DNA of 64,000 nucleotides, taken from the NCBI GenBank assembly GCA_965199905.1, contig OZ241366.1, positions 1,364,001 through 1,428,000 of the forward strand, in the 5' to 3' direction. Each line of letters begins with the position of its first letter. The stretch's first letter is position 1. This stretch comes from Ilyomonas sp965199905 (lineage in GTDB: Bacteria > Bacteroidota > Bacteroidia > Chitinophagales > Chitinophagaceae). Shown here one piece after another: positions 63,880-64,000 of the stretch. The notes beneath the pieces were generated by a model. It was not told where the DNA came from and searched no databases. It saw nothing but the letters and a program-made list of their open reading frames with translations. Made by a program: the position numbers and the translations under genes.

Positions 63880-64000
63880 GACAATATTTCGTATTCATTC
63901 AAATCATTTCGTAACGCGTTACTGCCATTTATAATGCAGCCGCATTCTTATCATCTTAACGTAACGTTTCAGGGTTTGAAATATATTTGCCTTTATCAAC

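Overview
The window looks like a chromosomal segment of a Gram-negative member of the Bacteroidota, most likely a Chitinophagaceae-type genome. The evidence is a PorT-family protein next to menaquinone methyltransferase, a GldA-like ABC ATPase, a secreted metalloprotease with a type IX secretion (T9SS) C-terminal sorting domain, DUF4254 next to a GT9 glycosyltransferase, BshC (bacillithiol), DUF2461, small Bacteroidota lipoproteins, and promoters of the TTTG / TAnnTTTG type. Shine-Dalgarno sequences are mostly absent; the one before glf is an exception. No rRNA, tRNA, CRISPR array, prophage or intact transposase was seen.

Layout. 1-9.1 kb: an M1 peptidase cut by the window edge, EngB, a lone receiver, an M20 amidohydrolase with a SPOR protein, DeoC, a DUF4254-GT9 pair, an MFS transporter and DedA. 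9.3-16.3 kb: a DUF433/DUF5615 toxin-antitoxin pair with a short toxin, a dicarboxylate symporter, a membrane patatin phospholipase, a small membrane protein, an M16 protein lacking its zinc motif, and a lipoprotein. 16.5-25.1 kb: RmuC, acyl-ACP thioesterase, TsaE, alanine dehydrogenase, a second receiver, RsgA, small proteins, gamma-carbonic anhydrase and a class III aminotransferase. 25.4-28.9 kb: glycosyltransferase, UDP-galactopyranose mutase and a GH1-like protein, apparently a galactofuranose glycan unit. 28.9-32.1 kb: an AT-rich accessory patch with two passenger genes around an attC-like inverted repeat and a decayed redoxin gene. 32.1-41.1 kb: GcvP, PAP2 phosphatase, VOC protein, the T9SS-sorted protease, a doubly frameshifted Uma2 gene, a very acidic protein and AroQ. 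41.4-48.9 kb: a decayed sulfatase, PorT, UbiE, DUF2461, GldA-like ATPase, acyl-CoA dehydrogenase, a helix-hairpin-helix protein and a PhnP-like hydrolase. 49-64 kb: FtsE, FabG, GT2, PurE, BshC, RimO, Hpt, a glucosaminidase/LysM protein, O-methyltransferase, sodium:solute symporter, an ABC-2 exporter pair and a secreted protein.

The most unusual signal is not a gene. At least nine copies of a roughly 75-120 bp intergenic element (R1-R9) lie at about 11.0, 15.3, 41.2, 45.6, 49.4, 52.3, 58.5, 62.2 and 63.8 kb, in both orientations and never inside a recognised gene. Its flanks are conserved (TCAATCATTGCCCGGAAC on one side, GATGGTTACCAAAA on the other) and it carries a central hairpin. The hairpin stem changes on both arms together between copies. 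In two copies the 11-nt loop is reversed relative to the flanks. This suggests a REP/MITE-like structured mobile element or a structured RNA/DNA family.

Three decayed genes (redoxin, Uma2, sulfatase) and one possibly truncated toxin show ongoing gene loss in the accessory stretches, while housekeeping genes are intact. All assignments come from reading the sequence; no database search was run.
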